Shown in pieces: positions 24,915-33,610 of a DNA stretch of 64,000 nucleotides; within the stretch, counting starts at the first letter, position 1; every line of letters starts with the position of its first letter. The position numbers and the translations under genes are program-made. This DNA is from Alitabrizicola rongguiensis. Lineage in GTDB: Bacteria; Pseudomonadota; Alphaproteobacteria; Rhodobacterales; Rhodobacteraceae. The stretch lies in contig NZ_JAKENF010000004.1 of NCBI RefSeq assembly GCF_021491355.1, positions 388,800 to 452,799 on the forward strand, written 5' to 3'. The notes under the pieces were generated by a model, which was not told the DNA's origin, ran no database searches, and saw only the letters and a program-made list of their open reading frames with translations.

Positions 24915-27296
24915 TCATGCGGCCAAACCTGTGACCGTCCGGCCCTTCTCCCAGGTGAGGTGCCGGATGTAGCGGTCGCAGATGCGGCCATCCTTTAGTG
25001 CGAAGAGGTGCAGCCAACCGTTGTCGAACAGCTGGCGCACGCCTTCATGCTTCCGCAGGATGTCGGTCATCGCTTCGACGGGAGCTTCGACCATGACGGA
25101 AAGGCGCAGCGCCTCGTGCGCTGGGCGCTCGCCGTCGTTGATCGTCTGGAACGGCAGTCCGGGGCGCAGGCGACCGCCATTGCCTTCGACCACTCCGATT
25201 CCGCCCACGACGTTGTGGATGAGCTTGTTGCCGCCGCCAAAGACCTGCGGGGCGACGGTAGAGCCATAGTATTGCAGGCTGATCCAGCTTGCGACGACGA
25301 CGGGGGCGGTCAGGATCAGTTCGAGCGTCGCAAAGCCCTTGTCCTGACTCCAGTTGTAGCTGTGCAGGAAGGCGCGGCCCTGCAGGTTGCGGCCCGCAGT
25401 CGCGCCGCGAGGCGCGGCGATGAATGCCCCGCAACCGGCAAGGCCCCATTCCGGCCGAACCTCGGCCCAGTCCACAGCTCGCTTTGCCAGATCCTCGCCC
25501 GTGGCTCCCGGCAGCCGTAGGGCGCGCTCGGCGCGGGCGATCCTGGCGGCAGCACCGAGCCAGACCTCGGCCTGGGCGAAGTCGTCGGAATGGTCCGGGG
25601 CGGACGTATCGCGGTAAAGCATGACCTTGTCCGTCACCGTGTCGTGCAGGCCCGCGACGAAGAGGGTGTCTTCGGGCAGGTTCAGACCGAGAGCAGGCAG
25701 GCCGGCACGGGTTTCGGTATCGTTCAGAAGCGCCGCAAGCAGGCGGGAGGAGACCTCGCCGGTCTGGCCACAGCAGGCACCGCACTGGTAGGCGCTTTCA
25801 TGCGGATTGTTCGCGACCTGCGCACCGTGACCGATCAACAGGACCAACCGGGCGTGGCCCTCTGTCAGGCTCATCGCCCGAAGCACTGCGGCCGCCGTCT
25901 TTACCTTCTGTTCGGCGGTCAGCCCGCCCTCGAACCGCGGCAGCGGTGCGGGCGTCAGTTGCTCGCCCCCAAGACCAAGGGCATCGCGGATCAGCTTTCC
26001 GCCGTAGGTCGGCCCGGCCGCCTCTACAAAGGCGAAGGAGGATACGGCCGCCTGCCGGAACCGCCCCCAGGCGCGCTTGGCGCGAGCCTTGATGCGGATC
26101 TCGGTTTCGCGGGTGTCGTCGCCGTGGCTGGTCGAGGTGAGGGTAGGATTCAGCAGCGCGGGCAGATGCGCCTGAAGCTCGTCCGTCCCCGCCGGTCGGT
26201 GGGCGACAGGCAGGCCGAAGAAGCCGGCGAAGCCGAGGGTCTCGATCCCTTGGTCCTGATCTTCCAGCGCCCGCCGCAGCACCTCAGAGCGGACGTCGAT
26301 GCAGAACGCGGCTTGCAGTTTGGCTCGACCCGTCCGCGCGGCAGGACCGGAGAGAAGCATGTCGAGCTTGCGCTGGTGTGCACGTTCGGCGGCGTCCTGC
26401 AGCACTGCGTCAAGCGCCTGGTCCGGCGAGGGCATCAAGGGTGCGGCATGGGCCGTGACGGTCTCCTGCCAAGCGGCCTGGACGTCGGGGCAATGGGCCA
26501 AGAGCGCCTCTTCCCAGACCATGCGGATCGCCAGAAGGTCTGTCAGCGTGGTGTCGGTCCTGCCGTTCAGTTCCGCCTGCCACAGCAGCCACCGCGCATG
26601 CATCGGCCAGCCGCCAAGATCGACAAGCAGCCGGTGGAAGGCGGTCTCCGACGCCTGGGCCGTGAGGCCCAGCCTCTCCGACGCCCGCAGAACGGCGCGG
26701 TCGGCGGTATCCGGCGCCTCGGCCACATGGGCGCAGAAGCCGGTCAGGCCGGCGATTTCGGGGGTCAGATCATGCGTCGCCCATTCCCGCCAGGCCGTGA
26801 AGGCGCCGTAACCGGGGCGCGGCGTCCAGAGCGCCTGGCCCCGGTCGAAATACCCGGCGGCCCAAAGGCCGAAACTGCGGCTGATAACGGCAGGCCAGTC
26901 GGTGCCGGTGGCGCGGGCAACTAGCTCGGCCACCGTCGGCAGCGCCCGAGGCTCTGGCGCAGGGTTGTGCATCCGGGCCTTGAGCCACGCGAGGTCGCGC
27001 GGCTTGACTGGCGACGACGAGGCAATCAGAGCGGCGGCAAGGTCATCGTCGGTGATCTCGCCTGCGCTTGCCTTCGCGGCCAGGTCTGCCCGCGGCTGGG
27101 TCAGCGCGACGCCCGCGACGCGTGCCAGGCGAGCGGAGGCCTGGGTCAGGTCTTCGCCCGTCTGGCCGAGGAAGGGGTTGACCGCCACGGTCGCATCCAG
27201 CGGAAAGGCCGGCGGAATGGCCCGCGCGGCTGCTTCGGCCGCCTGCAGCAATTGCGACGCAAGTGAGGGGGCAGTCTGCGTGTGCTTCATGAACAT
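24915..27296 (-). CDS. dabA: DabA, inorganic-carbon pump subunit (DUF2309)
   Basis: A 793-residue cytoplasmic protein of the DUF2309/DabA family, the carbonic-anhydrase-like half of the DAB energy-coupled inorganic-carbon accumulation system. The predicted zinc site is complete: C332 and D334 in FCIDVRSE, H490 in [10 protein letters not shown] and C505 in YQCGACCG. The C-x-D spacing and the 15-residue H-to-C spacing equal those of characterised DabA. It would hydrate CO2 to bicarbonate one way, driven by the cation gradient through DabB. dabB lies 33 bp upstream, in operon order dabB-dabA. Confidence 0.92.
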   Translation of the reverse strand: MFMKHTQTAPSLASQLLQAAEAAARAIPPAFPLDATVAVNPFLGQTGEDLTQASARLARVAGVALTQPRADLAAKASAGEITDDDLAAALIASSSPVKPRDLAWLKARMHNPAPEPRALPTVAELVARATGTDWPAVISRSFGLWAAGYFDRGQALWTPRPGYGAFTAWREWATHDLTPEIAGLTGFCAHVAEAPDTADRAVLRASERLGLTAQASETAFHRLLVDLGGWPMHARWLLWQAELNGRTDTTLTDLLAIRMVWEEALLAHCPDVQAAWQETVTAHAAPLMPSPDQALDAVLQDAAERAHQRKLDMLLSGPAARTGRAKLQAAFCIDVRSEVLRRALEDQDQGIETLGFAGFFGLPVAHRPAGTDELQAHLPALLNPTLTSTSHGDDTRETEIRIKARAKRAWGRFRQAAVSSFAFVEAAGPTYGGKLIRDALGLGGEQLTPAPLPRFEGGLTAEQKVKTAAAVLRAMSLTEGHARLVLLIGHGAQVANNPHESAYQCGACCGQTGEVSSRLLAALLNDTETRAGLPALGLNLPEDTLFVAGLHDTVTDKVMLYRDTSAPDHSDDFAQAEVWLGAAARIARAERALRLPGATGEDLAKRAVDWAEVRPEWGLAGCGAFIAAPRGATAGRNLQGRAFLHSYNWSQDKGFATLELILTAPVVVASWISLQYYGSTVAPQVFGGGNKLIHNVVGGIGVVEGNGGRLRPGLPFQTINDGERPAHEALRLSVMVEAPVEAMTDILRKHEGVRQLFDNGWLHLFALKDGRICDRYIRHLTWEKGRTVTGLAA

Positions 27297-27329
27297 CTTG
27301 GCCTCGTGGGGTCAGAATTTCGGGTGGGT

Positions 27330-28874
27330 TCAGGGCTTCGCGGCCGTCCGGAAGCCGCCGATCATGCGGTCCAGGAGCGCGTTGAGGTACAGGCCATTGG
27401 CAAGATGGACGCGCAGACCGGCGGTCGAGGGGTGGTGCGCCCATAGCGGGAAGAGCGCCTGGGCGAAGGCGACGAGGCCAAAGGAGAGGACAGCAAGGAC
27501 GATCAGCGCCCATTCCAGCGGACCCGCGACGGGGGCCGCGGGCAGCGACGGCCCCCAGATGGCTTGGGCCACGACCTGGAAGAAGAAGTAAGCCAGCGTG
27601 GCGAGCAGCGACGCCGCAGCCGTGCGCCGCGTCAATGCACCCGGGGCGGCATCGGCCAACCCCTGAGCGATGAGGTAAGAGACGCCGAAGATCATCATCG
27701 TCCCCAGGGCCAGCGCCTGCGGTGATTTCTCGCCCAGAGTGACCGTGAAGCCTGCCGCGACCGCGACATAGAGGACAAGCGCCAAGGCAAAGGACCGGGC
27801 TACAGCGGACAGCCCCGGCACGGCCACCGGTCCGGGTTTGCGGACGCGGTTCACCTCGCGCACCGCCCCACCCGAGGACAGGAACGCGTGTGCCTTGTAG
27901 AGCGAGTGGGCGACGATGTGCAGGAGAGCAAGTGCCCAGAGGCCCAGTCCGCACTGCAGCAGCATGAAGCCCATTTGCGCAACTGTCGACCAGGCCAGCG
28001 CCGTCTTCACCGCGCTTTGCGTCAGCATCACCAGCGCACCGAACAACGCCGTGAACCCGCCAATGATGACCAAAGCCGCCATCGCACCAGCGCTCTGCTG
28101 CAAAAGGCCAGCCAAGGTAATGAGAAGCACCCCGCCCGAGTTGATGATGCCGGCGTGAAGGAGGGCCGAGACTGGGGTTGGCGCCTCCATCACCTCGGTC
28201 AGCCAACCATGAAGCGGGAAGGCAGCGGTCTTCAGCGCGGCTGCGAGAACGAGCAGGGCGACGGCCGCTTGAGCCAATGCTGGCAGGCTCGGAGCTGCCG
28301 TCAATTCGGCGATCTCGATCGTTCCGAGGCTACGCCACAGCAAGAGAGAGGCAAGGATCAGCGCGATGTCCCCCGCGCCCCAGACGCGGATGAACTTCGT
28401 CGCCGCCCGCTGCGCCTCGGGGCGCTCGGGGTAGAAGAGCAGGAGCTGGCGCAGGATGAGCCCAGTCGCAACGAAGCCTATGGTCAGGACCGGCAGGCTG
28501 GCCGCCTGAACCAGCAGCAGAACGCAGGCAACGGCTGCGAGCGTCAGGCCGTGAAACCGCCCCTCCCGCGCCTCCCCGTCCAGGTAACGGCGGGCATAAC
28601 GCACGACAACCCAACCGACGAACGCTACCAGCAGAGCGAGCGTTGCACTGATCGCGTCCAGCCGGAGTAGCCCCAGCCCCGCCAGAGACAGCGTCTTCGG
28701 GCCTGACAACCATACCTGCAAGACACTGCCGAGCCCAAGCGCGAGGGCGATCAGGCTGGCGGCCTCCGCCATGGCCGGCAGGCGCCCCGGGCGACGGCCC
28801 GAATGGAGGGCAAAGGGCAGGGCAGCGGCCAACAGCACAAGCGGTGCCAGAGAGATCATTGGCAGGGCGATCAT
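27330..28874 (-). CDS. dabB: DabB, NuoL-like proton-conducting subunit of the DAB carbon pump
   Basis: A 514-residue polytopic membrane protein of the complex-I antiporter (NuoL/MrpA) family, about 13-14 helices. Key features are the central helices with LKTAAFPLHGWLTEVMEAPTP-like text (seen as TAAFPLHGWLTEVMEAPTPV) and HIVAHSLYKAHAFLSSG. In the DAB system it conducts the driving cation for DabA. Its length (514) is right for DabB and shorter than NuoL. No other complex I or Mrp genes are nearby, which supports this role. First gene of the dabB-dabA operon. Confidence 0.9.
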   Translation of the reverse strand: MIALPMISLAPLVLLAAALPFALHSGRRPGRLPAMAEAASLIALALGLGSVLQVWLSGPKTLSLAGLGLLRLDAISATLALLVAFVGWVVVRYARRYLDGEAREGRFHGLTLAAVACVLLLVQAASLPVLTIGFVATGLILRQLLLFYPERPEAQRAATKFIRVWGAGDIALILASLLLWRSLGTIEIAELTAAPSLPALAQAAVALLVLAAALKTAAFPLHGWLTEVMEAPTPVSALLHAGIINSGGVLLITLAGLLQQSAGAMAALVIIGGFTALFGALVMLTQSAVKTALAWSTVAQMGFMLLQCGLGLWALALLHIVAHSLYKAHAFLSSGGAVREVNRVRKPGPVAVPGLSAVARSFALALVLYVAVAAGFTVTLGEKSPQALALGTMMIFGVSYLIAQGLADAAPGALTRRTAAASLLATLAYFFFQVVAQAIWGPSLPAAPVAGPLEWALIVLAVLSFGLVAFAQALFPLWAHHPSTAGLRVHLANGLYLNALLDRMIGGFRTAAKP

Positions 28875-28971
28875 GGCATTCTCCGGAATCAGGACCTGAC
28901 CGGCGATGTAGCGCTTGCCCGACTTCCAGAAAATTACATATAATGAACATAATCGTTCGTTTCTATGGAAT

Positions 28972-29844
28972 ATGGCTCAGCTTAACCTCCATCACCTTCG
29001 CCTGTTTCGGGCAGTCGCAACCGACGGCACACTGACAGGTGCGGCACGGACGCTGAACCTTTCGCAGTCGGCACTTTCGACGCAACTCAAGGCGCTTGAG
29101 GCCTCGTTGGGTCAGGACCTGTTCGAACGTCGTGGCAGGGGCCTGGTGCTGACCGAGGCCGGCCGCATTGCCCTCGACCATGCCGAGGCGATCTTCCGGA
29201 CCGCCGACGATCTTGCAGCGACCTTGCACGAAACCGGGCGGGCGCGGCGCGCGCTTAGAGTAGGGGCGCTCGCGACCCTGTCGCGCAACTTCCAGATGCA
29301 GTTCCTGCGGCCGCTGATCGGTCGGTCAGATGTCGAAGTGGTGCTTCGGTCCGGCTCGCAGGAAGAGCTTCAGCGCGGCCTCGAAGGATTGGCACTCGAC
29401 GTCATCCTGACCAACGCTGCTCCGGCGCGAGATGCCTCGAGCCATTGGCTTGTCCACCGATTGGACGAACAACCGGTGAGCCTGATCGGGACGCGCGCGC
29501 GCGTGGGCTCGGTACCACCGTCTTTGCGCGAACTGCTTGCCTCGCAGCCGTTGATCGCTCCAACGCGCGAAACCGGACTGCGCGCCGCATTCGATGCGCT
29601 GGTTGCCCGACTGCAGGTGACACCGATCTATGCGGCCGAAGTAGATGACATGGCAATGATCCGGCTACTGGCACGCGCTGACGCGGGCCTTGCGATCATC
29701 CCGCCGATCGTCGTGCGCGACGAACTCTCCTCCGGAATGTTGGTAGAGGCCAGCCGGCTGGATGGAATCGGAGAAACCTTCTTCGCCGTGACAAGGGAAC
29801 GGCGATTTCCGAATCCGCTGCTGGCGGATGTTTTGCCGGGCTGA
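28972..29844 (+). CDS. LysR-family regulator divergent from dabBA
   Basis: A 290-residue LysR regulator (LNLHHLRLFRAVATDGTLTG; LNLSQSALSTQLKALE), with an effector domain resembling NhaR-type regulators. The ATG at 28972 begins the usual LysR N-terminus; an earlier in-frame ATG would add 19 non-conserved residues. The 97-bp gap to dabB contains an AT-rich block (about 28929-28960), a likely shared control region. It probably regulates the carbon pump in response to CO2 supply or pH, by analogy with LysR genes beside dab operons. Confidence 0.88.
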   Translation: MAQLNLHHLRLFRAVATDGTLTGAARTLNLSQSALSTQLKALEASLGQDLFERRGRGLVLTEAGRIALDHAEAIFRTADDLAATLHETGRARRALRVGALATLSRNFQMQFLRPLIGRSDVEVVLRSGSQEELQRGLEGLALDVILTNAAPARDASSHWLVHRLDEQPVSLIGTRARVGSVPPSLRELLASQPLIAPTRETGLRAAFDALVARLQVTPIYAAEVDDMAMIRLLARADAGLAIIPPIVVRDELSSGMLVEASRLDGIGETFFAVTRERRFPNPLLADVLPG

Positions 29845-29860
29845 GCAGCACTCCATCAAC

Positions 29861-29924
29861 CGCGCACGCCCGATCCGTCTCTTCATGACCGCAGGCCGGG
29901 TCAGCGACTACACGGGTGCGGCGG
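29861..29924 (+). mobile_element. IS5-family transposase fragment
   Basis: About 20 codons read ARPIRLFMTAGRVSDYTGAA, the well-conserved segment of IS5/IS427-group transposases around the first catalytic Asp region. Nothing else of the IS5 gene is left on either side: the LysR gene ends 16 bp before and an IS3 end begins at 29925. It is a scar, not a functional element. Confidence 0.65.
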
Positions 29925-30092
29925 TGAACCGCACCGGGTTTGCTGGAGGCTCCAACTCCTGAGTAGGATGGAGCATCATGAGCAAGACCACGAACAAGTT
30001 TTCCCCTGAAGCGCGTGAACGGGCGGTGCGGCGGGCCTTCGACAACGAGGCGCAGCATGGCTCGCGGTGGCAGCCGATCCTGTCGATTGGGG
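29925..30092 (+). mobile_element. truncated IS3-family left end with orfA N-terminus
   Basis: The terminal-repeat-like TGAACCGCACCGGGTTTG starts at 29925 directly after the IS5 fragment. A transposase orfA start follows at 29978 (MSKTTNKFSPEARERAVR..., up to about HGSRWQPILSI), the N-terminal helix-turn-helix of IS3-family OrfA. After about 30092 the similarity stops, although the frame stays open to 30361. So the IS3 element landed inside an IS5 remnant and was later truncated. Confidence 0.65.
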
Positions 30093-30170
30093 CTGCTTTG
30101 ACGGCAATCAGCCTTTTGTGGCTTTGGACGGCGCCCTGGCGTCGCTCATCTCATTGGCACAAAGCGACAA

Positions 30171-30192
30171 AAGCCCGGGCGGAGCCGGGCTT
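30171..30192 (-). terminator. Rho-independent terminator of the LacI-family gene
   Basis: Read on the minus strand, AAGCCCGG pairs with CCGGGCTT around a 6-nt loop, and the 3' arm runs into TTTT. It lies about 150 bp past the stop of the LacI-type gene. No other recognised gene occupies 30092-30338. Confidence 0.55.
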
Positions 30193-30338
30193 GATGCGGA
30201 GGTTTTGTCGCGTTCGGCGAAAGTGGTTGCGGGGGCGCGCAACCGCCGTAAGTTACCCAGTCTTCGGTGCATTTCTTGAAGTCCGATATCGGTCCTTAGC
30301 GGACATCCAATACGAAGACGCGAAGGTCGGCTATCCGT

Positions 30339-31352
30339 TCAGGAAGATCCACGCTGAATGAAGCGACCCGACAGAAAGACGTCGGTCGCATCGCGGCCGC
30401 CGTTGTCCAGCACCCGAACAAGGGCGCGCGCCATTTCGGTCACGGGCTGACGATAGGTCGTCAGATCGTATGCGGGTGAGGCTGCAAGGGGCACGTCGTC
30501 AAAGCCGGTGACCGCAACATCGGCAGGGACTGAGAGGCCGAGCCGGTGGCGGAGGGCGTCGATTGCGCCAAGCGCTAGAACGTCGTTTTCGCAAACGATG
30601 ACGTCAGGCCGGACCTGTGAAGGCAAATCCGAAAGGCGTGTGGTCACGGCCTCGCAGGCGAGGGCCATACTGTATTCTGGGACGTGGATCACTGACGGCG
30701 GTGGATCGCTGCCCTCCTCGGACCAGACATTTATGAACGTGTCCTTGCGCATCAGTCGCGTTGACTCGGTGTCAGGGCCTGCAAGAAACAGCGGGCGCTT
30801 GAAGCCTTTTTCCAAGAGATGCCGCGTAATCTCGGTCATGGCGGCCACGTCATCGCAGCTTATCGAAATGGTTCCGGGCGCGGTGCTCGCGCGCGCGAAG
30901 ATGATGAGTTGTTTCACGCGCTTCGCACCAAGTGCAGTGCGACGGATACCTTCGTCGAACTGGGTGCCAATGACCACCGCGGCATCGACCCTGCGCTGGC
31001 TTGCGGTCAGCAGAGCCTCGGGACCATCACTCTCGCCGAGCATGTTTACGAGGAGGGTTCCGTAGCCTGCCTCGCGCAGGATGCGCGTCAGCCGTTCGAG
31101 CATAACCAGCTTGTGCGGGTTGTCGAAATCGTCAACGAGCAGGGCCACAAGGTTTGAGCGGTCCGAGGCCAAGGATGCCGCCAAAAGGTCGGGGACATAA
31201 CCGAGCTCTGTCGCCGCGGCCATTACTTTTGCGCGGGCCTTGTCCGAGATCACTCCGTCCTTCTTGAAGGCGCGCGCCACCGTCCAGCGCGACACGCCTG
31301 CGAGGATGGCGACGTCATCCGCCGTCACGGTTTCAAGGGATTGCTCGGCCAT
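30339..31352 (-). CDS. LacI-family repressor of the inositol-like operon
   Basis: A 337-residue LacI/GalR regulator. The N-terminal HTH reads TADDVAILAGVSRWTVARAF with hinge helix YVPDLLAASLAS, then a sugar-binding domain (VALLVDDFDNPHK; RPDVIVCENDVLALGAIDAL; VAVTGFDDVPLAA). The ATG at 31352 is chosen because GGAGGAG lies 8 bp upstream; an earlier start would add 24 residues before the HTH. It is divergent from the dehydrogenase gene, and two palindromic operators lie between them, so it most likely represses that operon until its sugar or polyol inducer is present. Confidence 0.92.
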   Translation of the reverse strand: MAEQSLETVTADDVAILAGVSRWTVARAFKKDGVISDKARAKVMAAATELGYVPDLLAASLASDRSNLVALLVDDFDNPHKLVMLERLTRILREAGYGTLLVNMLGESDGPEALLTASQRRVDAAVVIGTQFDEGIRRTALGAKRVKQLIIFARASTAPGTISISCDDVAAMTEITRHLLEKGFKRPLFLAGPDTESTRLMRKDTFINVWSEEGSDPPPSVIHVPEYSMALACEAVTTRLSDLPSQVRPDVIVCENDVLALGAIDALRHRLGLSVPADVAVTGFDDVPLAASPAYDLTTYRQPVTEMARALVRVLDNGGRDATDVFLSGRFIQRGSS

Positions 31353-31430
31353 GTTGCTGTCTCCTCCGGTCTGAGACCTTACCGACGAGCATCCCTGAGG
31401 CAAGCGGTTCATGACGGCCTGCACACAAAA

Positions 31431-31467
31431 TGCACGCGCGAGCAGAAATTAGTTGCACGCGCGTGCA
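31431..31467. promoter_or_regulatory. paired LacI-family operators
   Basis: A perfect 14-bp palindrome TGCACGCGCGTGCA (31454-31467) and a second copy with one changed base, TGCACGCGCGAGCA (31431-31444), start 23 bp apart between the divergent regulator and dehydrogenase genes. The central CG symmetry is typical of LacI-family sites. A further dyad GGAAT-N4-ATTCC is at 31475-31488, possibly part of the promoter region. Confidence 0.7.
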
Positions 31468-31530
31468 TTCATATGGAATGAATATTCCACGGACCGAAGA
31501 ATCGGAACGGCATCTACGGGAGGATCACTG

Positions 31531-32535
31531 ATGTTGAAGGTAGGCCTGCTTGGGGCGGGGCGGATTGCTGGTGTCCATGCCACTGCCATTTCCACCAATC
31601 CTGGCTCCACCCTCGTTGCGGTGTCGGATATCAACGGGGATGCCGCCGCGAAGCTTGCCGAGCAATACGGGGCCGAGGCGCTGACGACGGATGCGATCCT
31701 GAATGATCCCGCCATCGACGCGGTTCTTATCGCCACCTCGACCGACACTCATTCCGACCTGATCGAGCGGTCCACGGCGGCGGGAAAGGCAGTCCTGTGC
31801 GAAAAGCCTGTCGATCTGAGCCTCGCCCGCGCGCAGGCCTGCCAAAAGCTGGCGGCCAAGAACGGCAAGCCAGTCATGATCGGCTTCAACCGCCGCTTCG
31901 ATCCCAACTTCTCGGCCCTGAAAGCTGCCGCCGACAAGGGCGAGATCGGCAAGACCGAACTTCTGTCGATCACCTCGTTCGACCCTGCGCCGCCGCCGGT
32001 GGCCTATATCAAGGTGTCGGGCGGTCTTTTCCGCGACATGATGATCCATGATTTCGACATGGCGAATTTCATCATGGGCGCGGCCCCTATCACGGTTTCG
32101 GCAGTCGGGACCAGCATCATCGATCCGGCGATTGGCGAGGCGGGCGATGTCGATACGGCAGTCGTCACACTGACCTATGCCGATGGCCGCATCGCGGTAA
32201 TCAAGAACAGCCGCCGCGCGGTTTATGGCTATGACCAGCGGGTTGAACTTCTGGGATCTGAGGGCCTTCTGCAGGCGCAGAACATGCTGGAAAACACCGT
32301 GGTGAAGTCCACGACGGAGGGCGTCACCGGCGCGAAACCCACTTACTTCTTCCTCGAACGCTACATGCCCGCCTACGCAGCGGAGTGGGCGGCCTTCGTG
32401 GCGGCGGTGAACGCAGGATCAGCCCTGCCTGTGACGCTGGATGACGGTGTGGCCGCACTGGCGATGGCCGAGGCGGCGACGCAATCGGCAAAGACAGGCA
32501 AGCCAGTCGCCCTTTCCGAAGTTCTCGGGGCCTGA
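31531..32535 (+). CDS. iolG: inositol 2-dehydrogenase-like Gfo/Idh/MocA oxidoreductase
   Basis: A 334-residue NAD(P)-dependent dehydrogenase. The N-terminal Rossmann domain starts LKVGLLGAGRIAGVHATAI, the EKPVDLSL motif (Lys of the catalytic triad) is near residue 96, and the C-terminal domain has GGLFRDMMIHDFDMANFIMG with the catalytic Asp/His. This matches IolG, which oxidises myo-inositol to scyllo-inosose. The ATG at 31531 follows GGGAGGATCACTG; an upstream in-frame ATG would overlap the operators. The rest of an iol pathway (iolE, iolD, iolB) is not in the window, so another cyclic polyol or sugar is possible. Confidence 0.8.
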   Translation: MLKVGLLGAGRIAGVHATAISTNPGSTLVAVSDINGDAAAKLAEQYGAEALTTDAILNDPAIDAVLIATSTDTHSDLIERSTAAGKAVLCEKPVDLSLARAQACQKLAAKNGKPVMIGFNRRFDPNFSALKAAADKGEIGKTELLSITSFDPAPPPVAYIKVSGGLFRDMMIHDFDMANFIMGAAPITVSAVGTSIIDPAIGEAGDVDTAVVTLTYADGRIAVIKNSRRAVYGYDQRVELLGSEGLLQAQNMLENTVVKSTTEGVTGAKPTYFFLERYMPAYAAEWAAFVAAVNAGSALPVTLDDGVAALAMAEAATQSAKTGKPVALSEVLGA

Positions 32536-32536
32536 C

Positions 32537-32576
32537 CGCCCCTTTCCGTAATCCGGCACTGCCGGACCACGGGCGG
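32537..32576 (+). promoter_or_regulatory. nested hairpins between dehydrogenase and binding-protein genes
   Basis: An inner stem TCCGGC (32552-32557) / GCCGGA (32561-32566) lies inside an outer pair CCGCCC (32537-32542) / GGGCGG (32571-32576), in the 86-bp gap before the binding-protein gene. There is no T run. It could stabilise or separate the two parts of the message. Confidence 0.4.
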
Positions 32577-32621
32577 CACGGAGAGGCCGCCCCCACCACC
32601 AACCTTCCAGGGAGGAAGATC

Positions 32622-33548
32622 ATGAAGAAGCTGATCGCCGGTCTCATGACCGCAACCGCACTGACCGTCGCCGCACCGGTTTTGGCGGCTGACATCATCG
32701 TCGTCGCCCATGGCCAGGCCAACGACCCGTTCTGGTCGGTCGTCAAGAACGGCGTCGAGAAGGCTGCCAAGGATACCGGCTCGAATGTAGAGTTCCGCTC
32801 GCCCGAAACCTTCGACATGGTCGCCATGTCCCAGATGATCGACGCCGCCGTGAACCAGTCGCCTGACGGGATCGTGGTGTCGATCCCCGATCCTGATGCC
32901 CTCGGCCCGTCGATCCAGCGCGCGGTTGCGGCTGGCATCCCCGTCATCTCGATGAACTCGGGTTCGGATGTTTCGAAGTCGCTCGGCGCGCTTCTGCATG
33001 TCGGGCAGGATGAGGAATCCGCAGGCCGCGCCGCCGGCGAGAAGTTGGCCGAGATGGGTGGCAAGAAGGGCATCTGCGTCAACCAGGAAGTGGGCAACGT
33101 CGCCCTCGATCTGCGCTGCAAGGGCTTCGCGGAAGGCTTCGGTGGCGAAGTGACCGTCCTGCCGACCTCGAATGACCCGACCGAAATCGAAGCCAAGGTC
33201 CGCGCAGCGCTGGAATCCGATCCGGCTGTGGACACCGTCATGGCTCTTGGCGCGGGCACTGCGGGTGAGCCGTCCGTTGCCGCCGTTAAGGCGCTTGGCA
33301 AGTCGGACGCGATCCGCGTCGCGACCTTCGACCTGTCTGCCAGCTTCCTTGAGTCGGTCAAGGCAGGCGATGCGGCCTTCGCGATCGACCAGCAGCAGTT
33401 CCTGCAGGGCTACCTGCCGGTGGTCTTCCTGTCGCTCTATGCCGATTACGGCCTCATGCCGGGCGGCAATGTTCCCTCGGGTCCGAACCTGATCACCGCC
33501 GACAAGGCCGGTCAGGTCGTCGAACTGTCCGCTCAGGGTATCCGCTGA
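32622..33548 (+). CDS. CUT2-type sugar/polyol ABC substrate-binding protein
   Basis: A 308-residue periplasmic protein of the ribose/galactose-binding (Peripla_BP_4) family. The signal peptide ends at PVLAA near residue 22. The mature part begins DIIVVAHGQANDPFWSVVKNG, the typical first strand and sugar-contact region, and has VDTVMALGAGTAGEPSVAAV. Together with the permease and ATPase downstream it forms a complete CUT2 importer. Ligand is probably myo-inositol or a related polyol, from the linked IolG-like enzyme; fructose- and rhizopine-binding relatives are alternatives. Confidence 0.88.
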   Translation: MKKLIAGLMTATALTVAAPVLAADIIVVAHGQANDPFWSVVKNGVEKAAKDTGSNVEFRSPETFDMVAMSQMIDAAVNQSPDGIVVSIPDPDALGPSIQRAVAAGIPVISMNSGSDVSKSLGALLHVGQDEESAGRAAGEKLAEMGGKKGICVNQEVGNVALDLRCKGFAEGFGGEVTVLPTSNDPTEIEAKVRAALESDPAVDTVMALGAGTAGEPSVAAVKALGKSDAIRVATFDLSASFLESVKAGDAAFAIDQQQFLQGYLPVVFLSLYADYGLMPGGNVPSGPNLITADKAGQVVELSAQGIR

Positions 33549-33564
33549 ACGGCGGAAAAGACTG

Positions 33565-33587
33565 GGGGCGGCGATCATCGCCGTCCC
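33565..33587 (+). promoter_or_regulatory. stem-loop after binding-protein gene
   Basis: A 9-bp stem (GGGGCGGCG 33565-33573 with CGCCGTCCC 33579-33587, one G-T pair) around a 5-nt loop, 17 bp after the binding-protein stop. As in the first importer, it sits between binding protein and permease and probably gives unequal expression. Confidence 0.55.
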
Positions 33588-33610
33588 TTCTACGACGGGG
33601 AGGAAAGACC

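Noticed and set aside
30067..30279. 70-codon frame after the IS3 remnant
   Set aside because: Not similar to a transposase or other family that I recognise; contains the terminator of the LacI-type gene.
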